9,760 bases of DNA, taken from contig JAJRDF010000032.1 in the NCBI GenBank assembly GCA_028678555.1, positions 1 to 9,760 on the forward strand, written 5' to 3'. A model generated the notes under the pieces. The model saw only the letters and a program-made list of their open reading frames with translations, did not search any database and was not told the DNA's origin. The stretch comes from Methanomicrobiales archaeon (GTDB lineage Archaea > Halobacteriota > Methanomicrobia > Methanomicrobiales > JACTUA01). A program made the translations under genes and the position numbers. Positions 5,188 to 9,760 of the stretch are shown here, piece by piece (position 1 is the first letter of the stretch; each line of letters opens with the position of its first letter).

Positions 5188-6339
5188 ATGAGGATCGTTC
5201 ACTGTGCCGACTCCCACCTGGGCCTGTCGGCATTCCACCGGCTGGACCCGGAGACCGGCATGAACCTCCGGGAGAAACAGATCTACCGGCATTTCCTGGA
5301 AGGGATTGACCGGATCATTGCGATCCGTCCCGATGCCGTCGTCCATGCCGGCGACATCTTCCACTCGGTGAAGCCCAAGACGATGGCCTACACCACGGCG
5401 CTGGAGGCCCTCAGTCGGCTGGGAAATGCCGGTATCCCCCTTGTGGTCATCGCGGGCAACCACGACATGGCCAAGTCCCGCTACACCGCCTCGCCCTTCG
5501 AGGTACTCAACTATCATGCCGCCCCACTCCATGCCGCGTACCGGTACCGGTACGAACCGGTGGACCTGGGGGATACCCGGTTCCACCTGATCCCGAACCT
5601 GCTCCAGGCGGACCAGTACCGGGAGGAGTTCGACCGGATCGAATCCCTGAGAAACGGCCGGAACGTGCTCGTGACCCATGGCCTCGCCACCACCCTGCGG
5701 GATTACCGGCTGAACACCGTCATGGAGCACGAGATCGATTCCACCATGCTCTCCCCTGACTTCGACTACATCGCCCTGGGCCATTTCCACGGGCGCCGGC
5801 AGGTGGCGGAAAGGGCCTGGTACTGCGGATCCCAGGAGTACTGCAGTTACGGCGAGATCCATGACGGTAAGGGCGCCCTCGTCACGGACCTGGCCCGCGG
5901 AACGGTGGAGCCCCTGGAGCTGCCTCGTACCCCGATGGTGGACCTGGGGGAGGTGGAGTGCGGCGATATCTCCCCCCGCCAGGTGGGGGAGGCGATTGCA
6001 GCTCACGTCGAGGGTATCAGGTTCGGGGAGGAGCCTCCCATGGCGATGGTGACGCTCACGGGGGCGGACCGGAAGACGCTCCAGGCGATGGACCAGGGTA
6101 TCCTCCGGGAAGCCCGGGAGCGGCTCCTGGATCTCAGGATCCAGGTGAAGGCCGCGGGAGACGGGACGCCCCTCACAGAACGGCATGACCTCCGGGGCGT
6201 CAACTATGTGGACCTCTTCGGCGAGTACCTGCAGGCTCAGCAGCTGCCTGAACGGCAGCACCGGTATGTGCTGGAGAAGGGATCGGCGGTGATCCGGCAG
6301 GTGATGGCCGGGGAAGGGGAGGAGGATGCATCTCGTTAG
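5188..6339 (+). CDS. mre11: DNA double-strand break repair nuclease Mre11
   Basis: Mre11 is the manganese-dependent nuclease of the Mre11-Rad50 complex, which tethers and resects broken DNA ends. The 383-residue product starts directly with the first phosphoesterase motif, D8-S-H10, followed by HAGDIFH (D55), GNHD (N91, H92), VTHG (H164) and GHFHGR (H199, H201). All metal ligands of the five motifs are therefore present. A capping domain follows from about 235. The C-terminal part (about 335-370), with VDLFGEYL, fits the helices that bind the base of the Rad50 coiled coil. ATG 5188 has a good ribosome site. The gene overlaps rad50 by 14 nt, so the subunits are co-expressed, and nurA follows. 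It is divergent from the SepCysS pair. Confidence 0.96.
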   Translation: MRIVHCADSHLGLSAFHRLDPETGMNLREKQIYRHFLEGIDRIIAIRPDAVVHAGDIFHSVKPKTMAYTTALEALSRLGNAGIPLVVIAGNHDMAKSRYTASPFEVLNYHAAPLHAAYRYRYEPVDLGDTRFHLIPNLLQADQYREEFDRIESLRNGRNVLVTHGLATTLRDYRLNTVMEHEIDSTMLSPDFDYIALGHFHGRRQVAERAWYCGSQEYCSYGEIHDGKGALVTDLARGTVEPLELPRTPMVDLGEVECGDISPRQVGEAIAAHVEGIRFGEEPPMAMVTLTGADRKTLQAMDQGILREARERLLDLRIQVKAAGDGTPLTERHDLRGVNYVDLFGEYLQAQQLPERQHRYVLEKGSAVIRQVMAGEGEEDASR

Positions 6340-9145
6340 GCTCCACCTCCGGAACTTCAAGCGGTACCGGGACCAGGAGGTGTTCTTCCGTGACGGCATC
6401 ACCGGCATCCTGGGGAACAACGGTGCCGGGAAGAGCACCATCGTCGATGCCGTGCTCTTTGCGCTCTATGGAGTGGAGAACACCGGCCTTGACAAGAAAC
6501 ACATCGTCCGGGCATCGGCGGGCCCCCGGGATCGGGCCGAGGTCAGGCTGGAGTTATCGGTGCGGGGTGAGGAGTACACGGTGGTGCGGACCCTGGGACC
6601 CAGGACCCAGCACACCGCGCAATTGAACCACGGCCCGAAGCTCCTGGCGAAGGGCGTCACCGATGTGGATGAGAAGATCCGGAGCATCCTGCAGATGGGG
6701 CCCCGGGATTTCATGCACACGATCTTCTCTGCCCAGAAGGATCTCGCAGCGCTGCTGGATGCCACCCCTGGCTCCCGGAAGGCCTGGTTCCGGAAGGTCC
6801 TCGGTGTGGATGCCCTGAAGGACAGGGGTGGGGAGACCCTGCACCGGGAGATGGCGGAGGCGGAGAGGCGGGCCACACTCCTGGAGGGCCGGCTGCAGGG
6901 AACGGATCCGGAGGTCCTCCTCCGGCGGCAGGGGGAGGCCGATGCAGCCATCGCAGCGCTCGCAGATCGCATCCGGGCGCGGGAGGAGGAACAGACCGCC
7001 CTGGATGCACGTCGTGCTGCGCTGGAGGCGGACCTCCGGGCCCGGCAGCAGAGGAAGGAGCAGGACCTGCTGATACGGTCCAGGATCACCGCGGCGGAGG
7101 CGGAAGGCGGGCGGATCCGGCAGGAACTGGGCCGGGTGCAGGAGGAGATGGCAGCCATCGGGTCGAAACGGCGGGAGTTCCAGATACTCTCGGCACGGGA
7201 GGCGGAGTTCCCTGCGCTCCGGGAACGGCATGATGCCAGTACGGGGAGGGCCCGGCGGTTCAATGAACTCGCTGCAGAAGAGAAGTTGGAGGGCAGCCAG
7301 CAGGAGAAGATCGGGAAGGAACTGGAACGCCTGAAAATAGAGCGGGACCTCCGGGAACGGGATCAGGCTCTCCTCGGGGAGCTGGCCCCTGTGATGGCAC
7401 GGCGCACCGAAATGCAGGCACAGCTGGCAGCCCTTGCCGGGAAGGAAGCAAAGTACCACGACCTGCAGGTTCAGATTACCAGGGTGGAGGGGGAGCTGGC
7501 CGCTGAGGGGAAACGGGGGGCTGACCTCCACGGCCGCATCGAGAGGATGAAGGCAGCCGGGGAGCGGCTCGTTGCCATCGCCGGTCCCTGGACTGAGCCG
7601 GGAGGTGGAACAGTGGATCCGGATACCCTCATCGCGTCACTGGAGGGGAGGCGCCGGGATCTTCTCGGAACGGCAGCGGATCTCAGGGCTGACCGGGAGG
7701 GGGCAACCCGCCTGAAGAATGAGCGGGAAAGGCAGCTGGCTGATATCAGTTCTCAGGGCGCGGACGGTGCCTGCCCCACCTGCCGGCAGCCCCTCGGAGA
7801 TAAGTACCGGGATCTGGTCGCGGAACTCGGGAGAGAGATGGAGGAGATTGCACAGACTGTCGCCTCCACAGCGGCGGCCCAGGAGACGGCTGAACAGGAA
7901 CTGGCCGCGCTGGACGCGGTGATGGGTGATGCACGGGGTCTCCGGGACACCTGTGCCCCTCTGGGAGAAGCCATGGCTGAATGGGATGCCATCCAGGAAC
8001 GGAGCCTCCGCCTGCTCTCCGGCAGGGAGTACCTGGAGGGGCAGATTGCAGGTCTGGGATACCAGCCGTCCGCGAAACAGGCCCTGGAGCAGGAGGTGCA
8101 CTCGCTTGATGATGCGTGGAAGCAACACCTGACGGCCACTGAACGGGTGAAGACACTCCCGGAGGTCCGGAACCGGCTTCTGGATCAGGAGAGGGAACTG
8201 GAGAAAATCCGGGAGCACCTGGCCGGGATCGCTGCGGAGCGCACGCAGCTCGCCTTTGATCCGGGCGAACACCTGCGCCTCGAAAAGGAGATCGCTGACG
8301 CAGACCGGGCCCACAGGGAATACCTTGCACTGAAAGCCGGGATGGACCGGATCCCGGTGCTGCAGGAGAAGATCGCATCCCTCAGTGCAGAGGGAGGTGT
8401 TGTGCAGGAGAACGTGCATGCGCTGCAGAAGGAGCTCATGGTCCTGGCTTTCTTACCGGAGGAGCTGAACCGCGTGGAGGCAGCGCTGAAGGAGAATCAG
8501 GCAGAGCTGGTGCGGGTCGCACGGGAACTCGAGGCCGCCCGGAGAGACCAGGAACACCGGAAGGCGGATCGGGAGCGCATCGCCGCAGAGATGGCCCGGA
8601 TGGAGACAGACCGGGCTGACCTGGACCGGCTCCGCGAGGAGGTGGCGCTCCTTGGCCTGACCCGGGACCAGCTGAATGGATTCTCAGACCACCTGCTGGG
8701 GGTGGTGCGGGACCAGGTCCAGGGTGAAGCGGGCCGGGTCCTCTCCGAGATCACGGACGGGCGGTACGACACGGTCCTGATCGATGACGGGTTCGACCTC
8801 CTGGTCCATGACCTGGGGGGCGATTACCCGGTTTCCCGGTTCTCGGGTGGCGAGCAGGATGACGTGGCCATTGCCCTCCGGATCGCCCTCTCCCGGTACA
8901 TTGCCGGGATGCACGAGCTCCATGACAGCACCTTCCTGATCTTCGACGAGATCTTCGGGAGCCAGGACGAGGAGCGGCGCGGGAATATCTTCCGGGCGCT
9001 CCGCACCCTGGAGCCCCACTTCCCCCAGATCTTCCTCATCTCCCACGTCGCCGAGGTCCAGGGGGAGTTCGGGAACACCCTCCTCGTAGAAGCGGTCTCG
9101 GCGACCGAGAGCGCGATCCGGGATATGGAGGCGGGGGAGGCATGA
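6326..9145 (+). CDS. rad50: DNA double-strand break repair ATPase Rad50
   Basis: Rad50 is the SMC-like ATPase partner of Mre11. The 939-residue product is of normal family length. The N-terminal ATPase lobe carries Walker A GNNGAGKST (30-38) and a Q-loop-like segment IFSAQKD. Two long glutamate/arginine/alanine-rich coiled-coil arms (about 165-440 and 530-780) flank the zinc hook CPTC (C483, C486), which joins two Rad50 molecules through zinc. The C-terminal lobe has the signature SGGEQ (840-844), Walker B FLIFDE (D874, E875) and an H-loop histidine (H907 in ISHV). ATG 6326 directly follows a GGGGAGGAGG run inside the end of mre11, and the stop overlaps the nurA start by ATGA. All functional motifs are intact. 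Confidence 0.97.
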   Translation: MHLVRLHLRNFKRYRDQEVFFRDGITGILGNNGAGKSTIVDAVLFALYGVENTGLDKKHIVRASAGPRDRAEVRLELSVRGEEYTVVRTLGPRTQHTAQLNHGPKLLAKGVTDVDEKIRSILQMGPRDFMHTIFSAQKDLAALLDATPGSRKAWFRKVLGVDALKDRGGETLHREMAEAERRATLLEGRLQGTDPEVLLRRQGEADAAIAALADRIRAREEEQTALDARRAALEADLRARQQRKEQDLLIRSRITAAEAEGGRIRQELGRVQEEMAAIGSKRREFQILSAREAEFPALRERHDASTGRARRFNELAAEEKLEGSQQEKIGKELERLKIERDLRERDQALLGELAPVMARRTEMQAQLAALAGKEAKYHDLQVQITRVEGELAAEGKRGADLHGRIERMKAAGERLVAIAGPWTEPGGGTVDPDTLIASLEGRRRDLLGTAADLRADREGATRLKNERERQLADISSQGADGACPTCRQPLGDKYRDLVAELGREMEEIAQTVASTAAAQETAEQELAALDAVMGDARGLRDTCAPLGEAMAEWDAIQERSLRLLSGREYLEGQIAGLGYQPSAKQALEQEVHSLDDAWKQHLTATERVKTLPEVRNRLLDQERELEKIREHLAGIAAERTQLAFDPGEHLRLEKEIADADRAHREYLALKAGMDRIPVLQEKIASLSAEGGVVQENVHALQKELMVLAFLPEELNRVEAALKENQAELVRVARELEAARRDQEHRKADRERIAAEMARMETDRADLDRLREEVALLGLTRDQLNGFSDHLLGVVRDQVQGEAGRVLSEITDGRYDTVLIDDGFDLLVHDLGGDYPVSRFSGGEQDDVAIALRIALSRYIAGMHELHDSTFLIFDEIFGSQDEERRGNIFRALRTLEPHFPQIFLISHVAEVQGEFGNTLLVEAVSATESAIRDMEAGEA

Positions 9146-9760
9146 CACCGGAAGACGAGTACCGGCGGGATCTCGTATCCCTGCAGGAGCGGATCCTGTC
9201 CCTGAACCCGCCGGACCTGGCCAGCCGGTTCGCCGCCCACTGCGGGATCTCGGCCGGCTCGTACCAGCAGGTGACGGCGGTGCAGGAGGGAACGGTGGCG
9301 GCGGTCGATGGCTCCAACGCGGTGGTGGTGGAGTCCGGATCCTTCTCCGTCGCCGCGGTCCGGGCGGCGGCCTGCGGCTTCTCGGACGGAGCCCGGGTGT
9401 TCCGGTCCCTGACACCTCTGCGTCTCGCCACCCTGGGACGGGAGGCGAAGGACCGGTCCTTTGCCGATCTCTACCTGGAATGCTTCGGCACCGAGCCGGA
9501 GACGCCTGTCAGCGACGACGACCCGGACCGGGCTGCAGCGGTCCTACGGGATACCCTGGAGTACTGGGTCGCCCAGAGGACTGCGGAGCGGCTCTCGGCC
9601 GGCGACCTGCTGGTGCTGGACGGCGCCCTCCGGGTGAGCCATGCCAGCCATGACCCGGTACTCATCCGCCTGATGAAGACCTGCGCGAAGCGGCGGGTCC
9701 ACCTGGTGGCGGTGACGAAACGGACCGCCGCCACCTGGGGAGACGGTTTCCCCCTGGTCC
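9142..9760 (+). CDS. nurA: NurA-family nuclease, 3' end cut by the window
   Basis: NurA is a manganese-dependent 5'-3' nuclease that works with the HerA helicase after Mre11-Rad50 in archaeal end resection. The visible 206 residues start at ATG 9142, overlapping the rad50 stop by ATGA, and the frame stays open to the last base. They include the NurA-type acidic motif AAVDGSN (D56) after an N-terminal helix, a second acidic motif LLVLDGAL (D160), and KRT at 193-195. These match the two aspartate positions that bind metal in characterised archaeal NurA proteins, although the second pairing is by eye. The C-terminal part, with the last conserved histidine region, lies beyond the window. Position after mre11-rad50 is the classic archaeal arrangement; herA would be expected next or elsewhere. 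Confidence 0.88.
   Translation, partial: MTPEDEYRRDLVSLQERILSLNPPDLASRFAAHCGISAGSYQQVTAVQEGTVAAVDGSNAVVVESGSFSVAAVRAAACGFSDGARVFRSLTPLRLATLGREAKDRSFADLYLECFGTEPETPVSDDDPDRAAAVLRDTLEYWVAQRTAERLSAGDLLVLDGALRVSHASHDPVLIRLMKTCAKRRVHLVAVTKRTAATWGDGFPLV

Noticed and set aside
5182..6441. 419-codon open frame on the - strand opposite mre11
   Set aside because: It mirrors mre11, whose five nuclease motifs are intact. The translation is histidine-, proline- and valine-rich without any family signal, as expected antisense to GC-rich codons.
6466..7531. Two long - strand open frames opposite the start of rad50
   Set aside because: Both are serine/arginine- or leucine/proline-rich shadows of the Rad50 ATPase and coiled-coil codons, with no start signal or domain.

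Overview
The window looks like chromosomal DNA from a GC-rich methanogenic archaeon, most likely a member of the Methanomicrobiales (Methanoculleus/Methanofollis/Methanolinea type; the genus cannot be settled by reading alone). The evidence is a methanopterin-pathway enzyme (Mch), the tRNA-dependent cysteine enzyme SepCysS, a rhodanese-less ThiI of the methanogen type, an archaeal Mre11-Rad50-NurA operon, a tRNA with no encoded CCA, and T-tract terminators without obvious hairpins. Eight protein genes (the last one cut by the window edge) and one tRNA can be supported.

Layout. Bases 1-262 are an upstream region with a possible promoter. Then come mch (263-1213, +) and a T-tract terminator. 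tRNA-Val(TAC) follows (1440-1513), flanked on both sides by copies of a GC-rich repeat of about 75 nt. A gene-free stretch to 1916 is full of G-run/C-run hairpins and holds one short-loop G-quadruplex motif. A small TPR protein (1917-2249, +) and thiI (2291-3472, +) follow, probably co-transcribed. The 233-nt convergent gap after thiI holds a long imperfect inverted repeat (3551-3668). The opposite strand carries SepCysS (3706-4884, -), whose start codon overlaps the stop of an uncharacterised protein of about 64 residues (4881-5075, -). A compact divergent promoter region separates this pair from mre11 (5188-6339, +), rad50 (6326-9145, +) and nurA (9142 to the window end, +), whose genes overlap at their junctions.

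Functionally there are three blocks. Mch belongs to the C1 pathway of methanogenesis. ThiI (4-thiouridine in tRNA) and SepCysS (Sep-tRNA to Cys-tRNA) both put sulfur onto tRNA and both keep the cysteine triads known from methanogen homologues. Mre11-Rad50-NurA make up the DNA end-resection machinery; the helicase HerA is not in view.

No defence system, mobile-element gene or CRISPR array was seen. The features least explained by known families are the coiled-coil small protein coupled to SepCysS, the repeat pair around the tRNA, and the long inverted repeat between thiI and SepCysS.
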